A DNA stretch of 64,000 bases from Aliirhizobium wenxiniae (GCF_014201355.1 NZ_JACHEG010000001.1:1116001-1180000), one strand, 5' to 3'. Shown: positions 50,257 to 61,227, counted from the first letter of the stretch. Numbers and translations: made by a program. The notes: generated by a model from the letters alone, not told the origin.

Positions 50257-51852
50257 TTACTCGACGTTGAACACCAGCGGGCGGGCCTGGCGGATTGCCG
50301 GGTTTGCCGTCAGCTGCGCAAGCACGTCTTCCGAAACCGGCGCATCGACATAAAGCAGCGCGATCGCGTCACCGGCTTCCTTCTCGCGACCGAGCTGGAA
50401 GTTGGCGATATTGACGCCGGCATTGCCGAGTGTCGTACCCATGAAGCCGATCATGCCGGGAACGTCGGTGTTGGAGATATAGACCATGTTGGCGCCGACA
50501 TCGGCGTCCATGTTGATACCCTTGATCTGGATGAAGCGCGGCTTGCCATCCGAGAAGACGGTGCCGGCAACCGAACGGGTCTGCTTGTCGGTCTTGACCG
50601 TCAGCTTGATGTAACCGTCGTAAACGCCGGTCTTGTCACGCTTTACTTCGGATAGGACGATGCCCTTTTCCTTGATCATGATCGGCGCAGAAACCATGTT
50701 GACATCGGCCACCTGGTTGCGGATCAGGCCGGCGAGCAGCGCAGAAGTCAGCGCACGGGTGTTCATGTTGGCCGTCTGGCCGTCGAACAGGATCTCGATC
50801 TCCTTGATCGGATCATCCGAAACCTGACCGACAAAGGCGCCCAGAACGTCCGCGAGACGAATGAACGGCTTCAGGATCGGTGCTTCTTCGGCGGTGATCG
50901 ACGGCATGTTGATGGCGTTCGAGACGGCACCCTTGACCAGATAATCCGACATCTGTTCGGCAACCTGAAGGGCAACGTTTTCCTGCGCTTCCGTGGTCGA
51001 TGCACCAAGATGCGGCGTGCAGACGACGTTGGGGAGGCCGAACAGCGGGCTTTCGGTCGCGGGCTCAACTTCGAAGACGTCGAAACCGGCACCGGCAACG
51101 TGACCGGACTTGATCGCCTCGGCAAGGGCTGCCTCATCGACGAGACCGCCGCGGGCGCAGTTGATGATGCGAACGCCGGGCTTCGTCTTGGCGAGGTTTT
51201 CCTTGCCCAGAATGCCGCGGGTCTTGTCGGTCATCGGCACATGAAGCGTGATGAAGTCGGCGCGCGGCAGCAGTTCGTCCAGTTCGACCTTCTCGACGCC
51301 CATTTCCTGTGCACGCTCGGCAGACAAGAAGGGGTCATAGGCAATGACGTTCATGCCGAGGCCGATGGCCTTCTTGCAGACGATACCGCCGATATTGCCG
51401 GCACCGATGACGCCGAGCGTCTTGCCGGTGATTTCGACACCCATGAACTTCGACTTTTCCCACTTGCCAGCCTGGGTCGAGGCGTCGGCCTGCGGCAGCT
51501 GGCGCGCAACGGCAAACATCAGCGCGATTGCGTGTTCGGCCGTCGTGATCGAGTTGCCGAACGGGGTGTTCATGACGATGATACCACGCTTGGAAGCGGC
51601 CGGGATATCGACGTTGTCGACGCCGATACCGGCGCGGCCGATGACCTTCAGATTGGTCGCAGCAGCGATCAGCTTTTCGGTCGCCTTGGTGGCTGAGCGA
51701 ATGGCAAGACCATCATAATTGCCGATGATTTCGGCCAGCTTGTCTTTGTCCTTGCCGAGTTTCGGCTGGAAATCGACTTCAACGCCGCGATCGCGGAAGA
51801 TCTGGACGGCGGTTTCCGACAGTTCGTCGGATACGAGTACGCGAGGTGCCAT
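50257..51852 (-). CDS. serA: D-3-phosphoglycerate dehydrogenase
   Basis: A 531-residue long-form SerA: catalytic and NAD domains (GVIGAGNIGGIVCKK, VRIINCARGGLVDEAAL, the catalytic His region TPHLGASTTEAQ), then the ASB domain and a C-terminal ACT domain (about 455-531, DVPGMIGFMGTTLGNAGVNIANFQLGR) for possible serine feedback. It catalyses the first step of serine synthesis. ATG at 51852 follows CAGGAG. It follows serC by 79 bases in the same direction, so they probably form an operon. Confidence 0.96.
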   Translation of the reverse strand: MAPRVLVSDELSETAVQIFRDRGVEVDFQPKLGKDKDKLAEIIGNYDGLAIRSATKATEKLIAAATNLKVIGRAGIGVDNVDIPAASKRGIIVMNTPFGNSITTAEHAIALMFAVARQLPQADASTQAGKWEKSKFMGVEITGKTLGVIGAGNIGGIVCKKAIGLGMNVIAYDPFLSAERAQEMGVEKVELDELLPRADFITLHVPMTDKTRGILGKENLAKTKPGVRIINCARGGLVDEAALAEAIKSGHVAGAGFDVFEVEPATESPLFGLPNVVCTPHLGASTTEAQENVALQVAEQMSDYLVKGAVSNAINMPSITAEEAPILKPFIRLADVLGAFVGQVSDDPIKEIEILFDGQTANMNTRALTSALLAGLIRNQVADVNMVSAPIMIKEKGIVLSEVKRDKTGVYDGYIKLTVKTDKQTRSVAGTVFSDGKPRFIQIKGINMDADVGANMVYISNTDVPGMIGFMGTTLGNAGVNIANFQLGREKEAGDAIALLYVDAPVSEDVLAQLTANPAIRQARPLVFNVE

Positions 51853-51931
51853 TGTCTGGGCTCCTGATAAAGGGTTCAGTCTCTGAATGCGGGATAAAAC
51901 GGTGCCACATTCCGTGGCACCGGAAATCGGA

Positions 51932-53113
51932 TCAGGCGGCGGCCTTGTTGAGCGCAGCCTTCTGCGTTTCGAACGCATAGGCCAGCCACGGCATCAGGGC
52001 CTTCATGTCGGCCTCTTCGATCGTGGCGCCGGCCCAGATGCGAAGACCGGACGGAGCATCGCGGTAAGCACCGACGTCGAGAGCAACGCCTTCCTTTTCG
52101 AGGATAGAAGTTACACCCTTGGCGAAAGCAGCCTGCGCGTCGGCATCGAGAGCGGCAACGTCGGCATCGACGATCTTCAGGCAGACGGAGGTGTTGGAAC
52201 GGGTTTCGTCGACCTGCGCGAGGTTGGCGATCCAGTCGTTCGCGGCAACAAAGTCGAAGATGACCTTGGCATTGGCGTCAGCGCGGGCGATCAGGCCCTT
52301 AAGGCCGCCAACCGTCTTTGCCCATTCGAGCGCATCGATATAGTCCTCGACGCAAAGCATCGACGGCGTATTGATCGTCTCGCCCTTGAAGATGCCTTCA
52401 GACAGCTTGCCGCCCGAGGTCATGCGGAAAATCTTCGGCAGCGGCCATGCCGGAACGTAGGTGGTCAGACGTTCGACAGCGCGCGGCGAAAGGATGATCA
52501 TGCCGTGACCGCCCTCGCCGCCCAGAACCTTCTGCCAGGAGAAGGTGACGACGTCGAGCTTGGCGAAATCCATGTCCTGCGCGAAAGCGGCAGACGTGGC
52601 GTCGCAGATGGTCAGGCCCTTGCGGTCTGCCGGGATAAAGTCGGCGTTCGGAACGCGGACGCCCGAGGTCGTGCCGTTCCAGGTGAAGACGACGTCACGA
52701 TCGAAATCGACTTCGGCGAGGTTCGGAAGGAGACCGTAATCGGCCTCGAACTTGCGAACATCCTTGAGCTTCAGCTGCTTGACGACATCGGTGACCCAGC
52801 CGGCACCGAAGCTTTCCCAGGCGAGCATGTCGACGCCGCGCTCGCCGAGCAACGACCAGAGCGCCATTTCGACAGCGCCGGTATCGGAGGCGGGAACGAT
52901 GCCGATGCGGTAATCCGCCGGAACGTTCAGAATTTCACGGGTAAGATTGATGGCCTGTGCCAGCTTGTCCTTGCCAACCTTGGCGCGGTGCGAACGACCG
53001 AGCGGGGCATCGGAGAGAGCGTCTAGCGACCAACCGGGGCGCTTCGAGCAGGGGCCAGAAGAAAAATGAGCATTATTCGGACGTACGTCCGGCTTCGCGG
53101 TGCCATTGGCCAT
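51932..53113 (-). CDS. serC: Phosphoserine aminotransferase
   Basis: A 393-residue PLP-dependent aminotransferase of the alphaproteobacterial SerC type. It converts 3-phosphohydroxypyruvate to phosphoserine. Features are [17 protein letters not shown] near the start, [20 protein letters not shown] binding region ([15 protein letters not shown]), and the PLP lysine in [15 protein letters not shown]. The ATG at 53113 follows GGAAGGG. It precedes serA in a serCA operon with a structured leader upstream. Confidence 0.95.
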   Translation of the reverse strand: MANGTAKPDVRPNNAHFSSGPCSKRPGWSLDALSDAPLGRSHRAKVGKDKLAQAINLTREILNVPADYRIGIVPASDTGAVEMALWSLLGERGVDMLAWESFGAGWVTDVVKQLKLKDVRKFEADYGLLPNLAEVDFDRDVVFTWNGTTSGVRVPNADFIPADRKGLTICDATSAAFAQDMDFAKLDVVTFSWQKVLGGEGGHGMIILSPRAVERLTTYVPAWPLPKIFRMTSGGKLSEGIFKGETINTPSMLCVEDYIDALEWAKTVGGLKGLIARADANAKVIFDFVAANDWIANLAQVDETRSNTSVCLKIVDADVAALDADAQAAFAKGVTSILEKEGVALDVGAYRDAPSGLRIWAGATIEEADMKALMPWLAYAFETQKAALNKAAA

Positions 53114-53170
53114 ATGTATACCCTTCCAGGTAATTGGCTCCTCGTTGGGGAGGAGTGTCCCGCCGTCGTG
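53114..53170 (-). ncRNA. serC leader RNA motif (candidate)
   Basis: On the minus strand, directly before the serC start, CTCCTC (53155-53150) pairs with GAGGAG (53143-53138) across a six-base loop. A conserved-looking CCAATTACCTGGAAGGG leads into the start codon. A serC leader motif is described in alphaproteobacteria overlapping the serC ribosome site; the position and the hairpin fit it. The ligand and mechanism are unknown. I could not align it to the Rfam model. Confidence 0.6.
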
Positions 53171-53276
53171 GATATATTCGTCCCGGTTCACAGTCAAGCG
53201 GGTCACATCGCCGCCGAAAGAAATATGTTTCGGAAACGCCACCGCGAACTCGCCGAAGGTCACAATATGGCCAAAC

Positions 53277-53304
53277 GCAAAAAGCCGCCCGAAGGCGGCT
53301 TTGG
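53277..53304 (-). terminator. Terminator of the porin gene
   Basis: On the minus strand AAGCCGCC-TTCG-GGCGGCTT followed by TTTGCG, 15 bases after the stop. Confidence 0.9.
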
Positions 53305-53319
53305 CGAAAGATGCGGAAC

Positions 53320-54159
53320 CTACTTGTAGACGATGGGCTGAGGTTCAGGCTCGTAAGTCGCCTGTTCACAATTGTTGTTGAACATGTAGCGGGCGCCGAC
53401 GCGGGCTTCGTGGCTGTAGATACCCTTGTCGCGGCCTGGACCGCCGGAATTGGCGTAGCCGAACATGTTGCCGCCGTCGATGTAACGGAAGCGGTAGCCG
53501 ACATCCGCCTTGAGGTTACAGGTGACATCGATCGTGGCACCTGCCATCAGGGCAGCGGTCGCACGCCATTTACCCTTGCCATCATGATCCGACGAGGGAT
53601 CGCAATCCGTCGGGTCGGTGACCGAGCAGGAGGTGTTCCGCAGCTTGTCCCACTTCACGTATGAAGCGCCGAAGCCGGCGCCGACATATGGCGTGAAATA
53701 GGCATAGGTGCCCAGATCGACATAGACGTTGGCCATCAGGCTGTAGGCCGAGAAGGATGAACGATCGTCAGAGACGCAATTGCCCGGGATCGTACCGCAA
53801 CCACCCGAGGTCGAACCGCGGAAATCGGTCTTCGACAGGTAGTCGAGCGTCAGGTCGGTGCGAAGATAGTTGTTGATCTGGTAACCGACACCACCGCCGA
53901 CCAGGAAGCTGTCATCGATATCCGTGGAATCGAAATCCACCTCGTTTGCCGAGGAACCGCCTTGGTAGAAGTTTGCGCCGCGCAGCCGGTTGAACGAATA
54001 ACCCACATCACCACGCAGATACCAGCCGCTCGCTTCCTGCACCGTGACTTCCGGTGCGTCCATGAGCGGTGCGGGCTGGGGCTGGTAGAGATCTGCCGAC
54101 TGGGCAACGCCAGCCGACAGCATGGCGGCAGCAACCGTCGCTGCAAGGCGCATCTTCAT
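53320..54159 (-). CDS. Omp25/Omp31-like outer-membrane beta-barrel protein
   Basis: A 279-residue protein with a signal peptide (about 1-22, ending VAQSA-DLY), a proline-rich start typical of rhizobial Omp25/31 proteins ([16 protein letters not shown]), and alternating beta strands ([56 protein letters not shown]) ending VGARYMFN. Four or more cysteines occur in loops ([10 protein letters not shown]). The ATG at 54159 has GGAG eight bases upstream. An exact CtrA box lies 82-97 bases before the start. Confidence 0.88.
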   Translation of the reverse strand: MKMRLAATVAAAMLSAGVAQSADLYQPQPAPLMDAPEVTVQEASGWYLRGDVGYSFNRLRGANFYQGGSSANEVDFDSTDIDDSFLVGGGVGYQINNYLRTDLTLDYLSKTDFRGSTSGGCGTIPGNCVSDDRSSFSAYSLMANVYVDLGTYAYFTPYVGAGFGASYVKWDKLRNTSCSVTDPTDCDPSSDHDGKGKWRATAALMAGATIDVTCNLKADVGYRFRYIDGGNMFGYANSGGPGRDKGIYSHEARVGARYMFNNNCEQATYEPEPQPIVYK

Positions 54160-54240
54160 GTTCGCTTCTCCAAGCTTCATCATGCATGGCGTGCCACTTG
54201 CACGACCACCTTATTTGGCATGGAGAATGAATGATAAAAG

Positions 54241-54256
54241 TTAAGCCCTACTTAAC
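54241..54256. promoter_or_regulatory. CtrA binding box between porin and GH15 genes
   Basis: TTAAGCCCTACTTAAC is an exact TTAA-N7-TTAAC match, the full CtrA consensus. It lies 82 bases upstream of the porin start and 79 bases upstream of the GH15 start, so it could serve either. CtrA binding near omp25 is reported for Brucella, as I recall. Confidence 0.75.
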
Positions 54257-54334
54257 CATAGAAGTTTACCGATATGCTTCGTTACGCGACAGAAGCGTTA
54301 CTTGGCACTTCACGTAAATTTTGGCACCGAGGTG

Positions 54335-56224
54335 ATGGAGCCGATGTTCTTTTCCGGCGTTGACATGCTCAACACGAGAGGACCGGCCTTGAAGCATTTG
54401 AAGGACGATGCGGGCAAATCGATCGTAAACACGGTCGATGTCCCCCGCCCCATCGCCGAGCATGGCGCCATCGGAAACATGCGCACGATCGCGCTCGTCG
54501 CCAAGGATTGCACGATCGATTACCTGTGCTGGCCGAACGTGGACAGCCCGAGCGTCTTCGCCTCCCTTCTTGATCCGGAAAAGGGCGGCGCATTCGAACT
54601 GACGCCGCAGATCGACGGCGCCCGTCGCCTGCAGATGTATGTTCCGGAAAGCAATGTCCTTCTGACGCGCTGGCTCGGCACGAGCAACAGTGCCGAGATC
54701 GTCGACTTCATGCCGCTGCCGCACGGCCCGGATGAGCCTTCATCCCTCGTGAGGCGCGTCACCGTCACGCGAGGAAAGGTCGCGTTCAAACTGAAGTGCT
54801 GGCCGCGATTCGACTACGCCCGAAGCACGCCGAAGGTGAAGACCGGAAAAGGCCATGTCTTCTTTCATTGTGGCGACTTCACCCTCCGTCTGTCGGGTGT
54901 GGTAGATTTTCATGCCAGGCAAGGAGCCGCGTTTGCGGAGTTTACCTTGCAGGGTGGGGAAACCATCGACTTCACGCTGGATGGTGATGAAACACGCCAT
55001 ACACCGAATACGGAAGCGATCGACGCTCTCCTTGAGGAGACCACCCGATACTGGCAGGGCTGGGCAAAGAAATCGACCTATCGCGGCCGCTGGCGCTCAT
55101 CCGTCACCCGGTCCGCTCTCGCGCTAAAGATGCTGACCTCGGCCGAATACGGCTCCATCGCCGCGGCAGGAACCTTCGGCTTGCCGGAGGCTCCGGGCGG
55201 CGAGCGCAATTGGGATTACCGCGCCACATGGATCCGCGACGCTTCCTTCTCGATCTACGCCCTGATGCGGCTCGGCTACCTGGATGAAGCCAATGCCTTC
55301 GGCCGCTGGATCAGCGAACGGACCGACCGCTCTGACGGCAATGTACAGATCATGTATAATCTCGACGGCTCTAGGGTGGCACGAGAGCAATCGCTCGATC
55401 ATCTCTGCGGTTACGGCGGTGCGAGACCCGTGAGGGTCGGCAACGATGCCGCCGGCCAGATCCAGCTCGACATCTACGGCGAGCTGCTCGACTCCATCTA
55501 TATCAGCAACAAATATGGCGGCTCCATCTCGCATGAGAACTGGTTGAGTGTCCGCAATGTCGTCGATCACGTCTGCGAAGTCTGGCAGGAACCGGATGCT
55601 GGAATATGGGAAGCGCGCAGTGAACCGCAGGAACACCTGCATTCCCGGCTTATGTGTTGGGTAGCCGTCGATCGCGCTTTGCGCCTTGCACAGAAACGTT
55701 CGCTTGCCGCTCCTTTCGGCAAGTGGGTCGAGGCCCGCAATGCGATGACAGAAGACATCTGGGCGAACTTCTGGAACGAGAAGCACGGCCATTTCGTCCA
55801 TGCCAAGGGTGGCGAGGAACTGGATGCCTCGATGCTGATGATGCCGCTCGTCCGTTTCATCAGCGCCACTGATCCGAAATGGCTGGCGACGCTCGATGCG
55901 ATCTCGCGCGAACTTGCCGATGACAGCCTCGTCATGCGCTACAAATGGCAGGATGCACTGGAAGGGCGAGAAGGATTTTTCGGCGCCTGCTCATTCTGGT
56001 TTGTAGAATGCCTGGCCCGTGCCGGCAGGCTTCAAGAAGCCGAGATCAATATGGAAAAGCTGCTGCTCTTCGGCAATCACCTGCAGCTCTATGCCGAAGA
56101 ATTCGATCCCCGTGGTGAGTTCCTGGGGAATTTCCCTCAAGCCCTCACCCACCTCGCCCTGATCAGCGCCGCCTTTTATCTCGACGGCGCTCTGGACGGC
56201 AAATTCCGGGAGTGGCGGCCTTAG
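54335..56224 (+). CDS. Glycoside hydrolase family 15 protein (glucoamylase/trehalase-like)
   Basis: About 629 residues. The N-terminal supersandwich domain (NMRTIALVAKDCTIDYLCWPNVDSPSVFASLLD, about 45-290) is followed by an (alpha/alpha)6 barrel with NWDYRATWIRDASFSIYALMRLGYLDEA and the region around WEARSEPQEHLHSRLMCWVAVDRAL that carries a catalytic glutamate. GH15 acts on terminal glucose in alpha-1,4/1,6-glucans, dextrans or trehalose. The start is uncertain: ATG 54335, 54344 or 54365. Trehalose genes elsewhere in the window make a trehalase plausible but not proved. Confidence 0.85.
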   Translation: MEPMFFSGVDMLNTRGPALKHLKDDAGKSIVNTVDVPRPIAEHGAIGNMRTIALVAKDCTIDYLCWPNVDSPSVFASLLDPEKGGAFELTPQIDGARRLQMYVPESNVLLTRWLGTSNSAEIVDFMPLPHGPDEPSSLVRRVTVTRGKVAFKLKCWPRFDYARSTPKVKTGKGHVFFHCGDFTLRLSGVVDFHARQGAAFAEFTLQGGETIDFTLDGDETRHTPNTEAIDALLEETTRYWQGWAKKSTYRGRWRSSVTRSALALKMLTSAEYGSIAAAGTFGLPEAPGGERNWDYRATWIRDASFSIYALMRLGYLDEANAFGRWISERTDRSDGNVQIMYNLDGSRVAREQSLDHLCGYGGARPVRVGNDAAGQIQLDIYGELLDSIYISNKYGGSISHENWLSVRNVVDHVCEVWQEPDAGIWEARSEPQEHLHSRLMCWVAVDRALRLAQKRSLAAPFGKWVEARNAMTEDIWANFWNEKHGHFVHAKGGEELDASMLMMPLVRFISATDPKWLATLDAISRELADDSLVMRYKWQDALEGREGFFGACSFWFVECLARAGRLQEAEINMEKLLLFGNHLQLYAEEFDPRGEFLGNFPQALTHLALISAAFYLDGALDGKFREWRP

Positions 56225-56236
56225 CCGCCGCCGGCT

Positions 56237-57592
56237 TCAGGCAGCTTCCGACCGAACGTTGCCGATCACGTCGATGAGTCCGTTGACGATCTTTTCGACC
56301 TGAGAGCGATCGTCACCTTCCGCCATCACCCGGATCAGCGGCTCGGTGCCGGACGGGCGAATGACGAGGCGGCCCTTGGAGCCGAGTTCGGCTTCCGCAT
56401 CGGCGATCGCCTGGCGGACGACATTGTCCTCAAGCGGCTTGCCGCCGGAGAACCGAACGTTCTTCAGAAGCTGCGGCACCGGCTCGAACCGGCGGCAAAC
56501 TTCGCTGACCGGTCGGCCGAGCTTCTTCACGCAGGCGAGAATCTGCAGCGCCGCGACGAGACCGTCGCCGGTCGTACCGAAATCCGACAGAACGATATGG
56601 CCGGACTGCTCGCCGCCGACGTTGAAATCATGGTTGCGCATATGCTCGACCACATAGCGGTCACCCACCTTGGTGCGCGCAAGTGTCAGCCCGTTATCGC
56701 CAAGGAAACGCTCAAGGCCCAGATTCGACATGACTGTGGCAACGATACCGCCACCGGTGAGACGCTGGTCCTGTGCCCAGCTTTCGGCGATTACGGCCAT
56801 CAGCTGGTCGCCGTCGATGATCTCGCCATTCTCGTCCACGATGATCACACGGTCCGCATCGCCATCCAGCGCGATACCGATATCGGCCCGCACCTCATGC
56901 ACCTTCTTCTGCAGCGCTTCCGGGCTGGTCGATCCGCAGCCGAGATTGATGTTCGTGCCATTCGGCTCGTTGCCGATCGTTACGACATCTGCGCCCAGCT
57001 CCCACAGCGCCAAAGGAGCGACCTTGTAAGCCGCACCATTGGCGCAATCGATAGCGATGCGAAGACCATGAAGCGTCACATCACGCGGCAACGTGCGCTT
57101 GGCCTGCTCGATATAACGGTAGATGTCACCTTCGACGCGCTTCGCACGGCCGATATCGGCGGATTTGGCAAGCTGCGCATGCAGATCGCTGTCGAGCAAA
57201 TCCTCGATGCGCATCTCCAACTCGTCGGAAAGCTTGTAGCCATCCGGGCCAAAGAGCTTGATGCCATTGTCCTCGAAAGGATTATGCGAAGCAGAGATCA
57301 TCACGCCGACATCCGCGCGCAGCGAGCGTGTCAGCATGGCAACGGCGGGTGTGGGGATCGGGCCGAGCAGAAAAACGTCGAGGCCAGCAGCGGTAAAACC
57401 CGCAACCATGGCATTTTCCAGCATGTAACCCGAAAGACGCGTGTCCTTGCCGATGACCACGCGGTGGCGGTGGCTGCCGTTGCGGAAGATCGTGCCCACT
57501 GCAATGCCGACCCGCATCGCCAGATCCGGCGTCATCGGGAAGACGTTCGAATGTCCGCGGATACCATCGGTACCGAAATAGCGGCGTGCCAT
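56237..57592 (-). CDS. glmM: Phosphoglucosamine mutase
   Basis: A 451-residue alpha-D-phosphohexomutase converting glucosamine-6-phosphate to glucosamine-1-phosphate for peptidoglycan and LPS. The start [11 protein letters not shown], the phosphoserine loop [20 protein letters not shown], metal loop [10 protein letters not shown] and the C-terminal phosphate-binding [15 protein letters not shown] are intact. The ATG at 57592 follows AAGGAG. It is last in the ftsH side of the minus-strand run but is separated from ftsH by a terminator. Confidence 0.96.
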   Translation of the reverse strand: MARRYFGTDGIRGHSNVFPMTPDLAMRVGIAVGTIFRNGSHRHRVVIGKDTRLSGYMLENAMVAGFTAAGLDVFLLGPIPTPAVAMLTRSLRADVGVMISASHNPFEDNGIKLFGPDGYKLSDELEMRIEDLLDSDLHAQLAKSADIGRAKRVEGDIYRYIEQAKRTLPRDVTLHGLRIAIDCANGAAYKVAPLALWELGADVVTIGNEPNGTNINLGCGSTSPEALQKKVHEVRADIGIALDGDADRVIIVDENGEIIDGDQLMAVIAESWAQDQRLTGGGIVATVMSNLGLERFLGDNGLTLARTKVGDRYVVEHMRNHDFNVGGEQSGHIVLSDFGTTGDGLVAALQILACVKKLGRPVSEVCRRFEPVPQLLKNVRFSGGKPLEDNVVRQAIADAEAELGSKGRLVIRPSGTEPLIRVMAEGDDRSQVEKIVNGLIDVIGNVRSEAA

Positions 57593-57751
57593 GTAATCTC
57601 CTTCGTCGTCGCGCGATCCATGCGCTGCGGGCAGAATCAATTTAGCGCCCGCTGCCGCATCTTTTGGGATCGGCGTATGTCTGGCTCTTGCCACAGTCGC
57701 GTGGTCCAAGCACGTAAATTAGCGTCAAAGCCGATCATATCGCGTGACCGG

Positions 57752-57767
57752 ATAAGCTATCGTTAAC
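57752..57767. promoter_or_regulatory. Near-consensus CtrA box upstream of glmM
   Basis: ATAAGCTATCGTTAAC is TTAA-N7-TTAAC with one mismatch, in the gap between ftsH and glmM, 160 bases upstream of the glmM start. Distance and mismatch make it uncertain. Confidence 0.4.
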
Positions 57768-57769
57768 AT

Positions 57770-57806
57770 AAAAGACCGCCGCAGACGGGTCCACGGCGGT
57801 CTTGTT
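57770..57806 (-). terminator. Terminator of ftsH
   Basis: AAGACCGCCG (57772-57781) and CGGCGGTCTT (57794-57803) form a hairpin, followed on the minus strand by TTATG, about 20 bases after the ftsH stop. Confidence 0.85.
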
Positions 57807-57823
57807 AAGTAATGTGAACGGCC

Positions 57824-59758
57824 TTAGTGCGGCTGCGGCTCGAGACCTGCTTCGGGTTCTCCACCCTTCGGCTCATCTTTCTTGCTACCGGTCGACGGCA
57901 CGGCCGAACCACGGCTCGGTGTCGAATCGTCACCGAGATCGCGCGCCGGCTTTTCGCCCCGCAGTAGTGCCTTGATCTCTTCGCCTGTCAGCGTCTCATA
58001 CTCGAGCAGGCCTTCGGCAATTGCGACAAAGCCGTCGTGATGCTCGGTGAGGATCTGGCGTGCCTCGGTATACGCTTCATCGATCAGACGACGCACTTCC
58101 TGGTCGATCTTCTGGGCGGTTGCCTCCGAGACGTTCTTGGACTGCGAAACCGAGTGACCGAGGAAGACCTCCTGCTGGTTTTCACCATAGGCAACCTGAC
58201 CGAGGATGTCGGAAAAGCCCCACTGGGTGACCATGGCGCGGGCAAGCTTGGTGGCCTGCTCGATATCGGAAGACGCACCCGAGGTGATGTTTTCCTTGCC
58301 GAAGGTCAGCTCCTCGGCAACGCGGCCGCCCATCATGATGACGAGGCGCGACACCATCCACTTGTAGCTCATCGAATAGCGGTCGCCTTCCGGCAGCTGC
58401 ATGACCATGCCAAGCGCACGTCCGCGCGGAATGATCGTCGCCTTGTGCAGCGGATCGGCAACCGCGACCTTGAGCGCCGTGATGGCGTGGCCGGCTTCGT
58501 GATAGGCGGTAAGCTTCTTTTCGGCTTCGGTCATGGCAGAGGAGCGGCGTTCCGCACCCATCATGATCTTGTCCTTGGCGTCCTCGAATTCCTGCATGGT
58601 GACGAGACGCTTGTTGCGGCGCGCAGCCATCAGGGCAGCTTCGTTGACGAGGTTCATCAGGTCGGCACCGGAGAAGCCGGGCGTACCACGAGCGAGAACC
58701 TTGAGGTCGACATTCGGTGCCAGCGGCACGTTGCGCGCGTGAACCTTCAGGATGCGCTCACGACCGACGATGTCCGGGTTCGGCACTACGACCTGACGGT
58801 CGAAACGGCCGGGACGCAAGAGCGCCGGATCGAGAACGTCGGGACGGTTGGTAGCAGCGATCAGGATGATGCCTTCGTTTGCTTCGAAACCGTCCATCTC
58901 GACCAGCAGCTGGTTGAGCGTCTGTTCGCGTTCGTCGTTACCGCCGCCAAGGCCTGCGCCACGATGGCGGCCGACGGCGTCGATTTCGTCGATGAAGATG
59001 ATGCAAGGCGCATTCTTCTTGGCCTGTTCGAACATGTCGCGCACACGGGATGCACCGACACCGACGAACATTTCAACGAAGTCCGAACCGGAAATGGTGA
59101 AGAACGGCACATTCGCTTCGCCGGCAACCGAGCGGGCGAGCAGCGTCTTACCGGTACCCGGAGGGCCGACAAGCAGAACGCCGCGCGGGATACGTCCACC
59201 AAGACGCTGGAACTTCTGCGGGTCACGCAGGAATTCGACGATTTCCTCGAGATCCTGCTTGGCCTCGTCGACGCCGGCAACGTCTTCAAACGTCACGCGG
59301 CCATGCGCCTCGGTCAGAAGCTTGGCCTTGGACTTGCCGAAGCCCATCGCACCGCGCGATCCACCCTGCATCTGGCGCATGAAGAACAACCAGACGCCCA
59401 GGATGAGCAACATTGGCAGCAAGGTGCCGAGATAGCTCAGGAAACCTGAAGAACCGTCCGTTTCCGGCCGAGCGACGATGTTGACATTCTTCTCCTGTAG
59501 ACGCGACATCAGCGAGTCGTCGATTACAGGCGAATACGTCTGGAAGCTCTGGCCATTTTCGGCAAGTGTACCCATGACACGGTTGCCCGTCACCACGACG
59601 TCGCGCACACGACCAGAATCCACGTCCTTAAGGAACTGCGAATAAGAAACTTCGCGGGAACTGGTTTGTGAAGGCGCCGTCTGGAACATGCTGAACAACG
59701 CGATCAGCAAGAGGGCTATGATAGCCCAGAGGGCAAAATTACGAAAGTTTGGGTTCAT
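57824..59758 (-). CDS. ftsH: ATP-dependent zinc metalloprotease FtsH
   Basis: A 644-residue membrane AAA protease. Two transmembrane segments (about 5-25 and 105-125) flank a periplasmic domain. Walker A GPPGTGKT, Walker [12 protein letters not shown], second region of homology [20 protein letters not shown] and zinc motif HEAGH are intact. The C-terminus is Gly/Ser/Pro-rich. The ATG at 59758 with GGGGAG four bases before is preferred; an in-frame upstream ATG (59812) would add 18 basic residues. It degrades membrane proteins and regulators such as RpoH. Upstream neighbour is tilS. Confidence 0.96.
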   Translation of the reverse strand: MNPNFRNFALWAIIALLLIALFSMFQTAPSQTSSREVSYSQFLKDVDSGRVRDVVVTGNRVMGTLAENGQSFQTYSPVIDDSLMSRLQEKNVNIVARPETDGSSGFLSYLGTLLPMLLILGVWLFFMRQMQGGSRGAMGFGKSKAKLLTEAHGRVTFEDVAGVDEAKQDLEEIVEFLRDPQKFQRLGGRIPRGVLLVGPPGTGKTLLARSVAGEANVPFFTISGSDFVEMFVGVGASRVRDMFEQAKKNAPCIIFIDEIDAVGRHRGAGLGGGNDEREQTLNQLLVEMDGFEANEGIILIAATNRPDVLDPALLRPGRFDRQVVVPNPDIVGRERILKVHARNVPLAPNVDLKVLARGTPGFSGADLMNLVNEAALMAARRNKRLVTMQEFEDAKDKIMMGAERRSSAMTEAEKKLTAYHEAGHAITALKVAVADPLHKATIIPRGRALGMVMQLPEGDRYSMSYKWMVSRLVIMMGGRVAEELTFGKENITSGASSDIEQATKLARAMVTQWGFSDILGQVAYGENQQEVFLGHSVSQSKNVSEATAQKIDQEVRRLIDEAYTEARQILTEHHDGFVAIAEGLLEYETLTGEEIKALLRGEKPARDLGDDSTPSRGSAVPSTGSKKDEPKGGEPEAGLEPQPH

Positions 59759-59860
59759 CGAACTCCCCGGACTGCCATTGCGGCCGCTGGAGCGGCCACC
59801 TTTCTTGCCCATAACATAAGGTTGCGTTGCGTCCTTGCCAAGGCAAGGCAGCCCTGCCGT

Positions 59861-61216
59861 TTAGCTTTTCCGCTCGAAAACCTTAATTGGAGCGGCGGGA
59901 AACTCATCACATCCGAACAAAAGCCCGAGTTCACAACCTAGAATAAGATCAAACTGCGGCAAAAAACGGTCATATGGGGCAAGAACCGGCTGGGCGATCA
60001 CACTCGCTTTATCGATTGCGCTCGATGAGGGAGTGGAGAACTCGATCTGCGGCATTACTCCCATGGCCCGCATCGAGATAGCCGGAGGCGCACCGGGGAA
60101 CATGACCATGGCCGCGGCACGCTCCGAAACCTTCGGGCAGACCTCGACAACCTGATCCGTCCGGTTGCTGATCCGGTAGCGGCCGTCCCAAATCCCGGTT
60201 GTTCCGCCCGGGATATTAACGGAAATCAGGTCGCGATTTTCGCGATGCATATAAAGGCCTTCCCGCCTCAGGTCGAAGATCACGCGCCCAGCCGTCATGC
60301 GCCCCATGCTGCGCCGATCAAGCATCGTCATGACGCGTTCCATTGTTGCTGCGGCCGGCAGGTGTTGGCGTCCACCGAGAATGGCTGCAAGGCTCGCCAG
60401 CAGATGCCGTAACGTCTCGGCATCCTCGTTGAGCGCTTCCGGAGCGAGCTGAGCAAGGACCCCGTGCACGACGGTCAGATGCCGGCGGGCAAGTCCGGCA
60501 GCCTCTTCGGCCAACTGGCTGCGGCGGCGAGCGGCTGGCTGGATGGTCTCCAGCGCCTGGGCGGAATGATCCGAAAGGTCCTGTCTCACCCGCACCCGCT
60601 CGTAGTGCCGGTCGACATTGCTTGGATCGTCGATCCATCCTCTGCCCGACCGGCGCAGGAATTCCCGTATGGCCTCGCGCCGCGTCGCAAGAAACGGGCG
60701 CAACAGCCAGCGGCGTCGATCGAGCAAAACGGCCTCCGCCATGCCCGCGAGCCCAAGATTGGCATTCGCCTCGCTGCGGACAGCCCGCATCGCGATCGTT
60801 TCCATCTGGTCGTCCAAAGTGTGCCCGGTAACGATGATATCGGCTTCGAGCACATCGGCAGCCTCCATCAGCAGGAGATAACGCGCTTCCCTTGCTGCAG
60901 CAGAGATTCCGGACTTGGGCTTTTCGCCTGACCAGCGGAGGGTCCGGTGAGGGATAGACATTTCCTCGCATTGACGTGCCACAGCCTTGGCTTCGTCAGC
61001 AGATTCGACCCTCAATTCGTGATCGATCGTTGCCGCGACAAGCTCATGTCGCGTTTCCTTATCGGCAGCAAGTGCACCGTGAAGTCCAAGAAGCAGGCCT
61101 ATCGAATCGCTTCCCCCCGAGACCGCCACAAGAATACGGGTTGGCCTTACCAGACGCTCGAGAAGCGATTGCACCGCCTCCTGTGGTGAGATCGGCCAGC
61201 CTTGGACGACGGTCAT
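59861..61216 (-). CDS. tilS: tRNA(Ile)-lysidine synthetase
   Basis: A 451-residue PP-loop enzyme (SGGSDSIGLLLGL) that changes C34 to lysidine in tRNA-Ile(CAU). The N-terminal ATP pyrophosphatase domain has GHTLDDQMETIAMRAVRSE; a helical linker and a C-terminal domain follow. The family is essential. It lies 11 bases downstream of cpoB in the same direction, and 100 bases upstream of ftsH. Confidence 0.92.
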   Translation of the reverse strand: MTVVQGWPISPQEAVQSLLERLVRPTRILVAVSGGSDSIGLLLGLHGALAADKETRHELVAATIDHELRVESADEAKAVARQCEEMSIPHRTLRWSGEKPKSGISAAAREARYLLLMEAADVLEADIIVTGHTLDDQMETIAMRAVRSEANANLGLAGMAEAVLLDRRRWLLRPFLATRREAIREFLRRSGRGWIDDPSNVDRHYERVRVRQDLSDHSAQALETIQPAARRRSQLAEEAAGLARRHLTVVHGVLAQLAPEALNEDAETLRHLLASLAAILGGRQHLPAAATMERVMTMLDRRSMGRMTAGRVIFDLRREGLYMHRENRDLISVNIPGGTTGIWDGRYRISNRTDQVVEVCPKVSERAAAMVMFPGAPPAISMRAMGVMPQIEFSTPSSSAIDKASVIAQPVLAPYDRFLPQFDLILGCELGLLFGCDEFPAAPIKVFERKS

Positions 61217-61227
61217 CGGGCGGTTCG

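Noticed and set aside
58037..59449. Long plus-strand frame (470 codons) across ftsH
   Set aside because: Shadow of the ftsH coding sequence.
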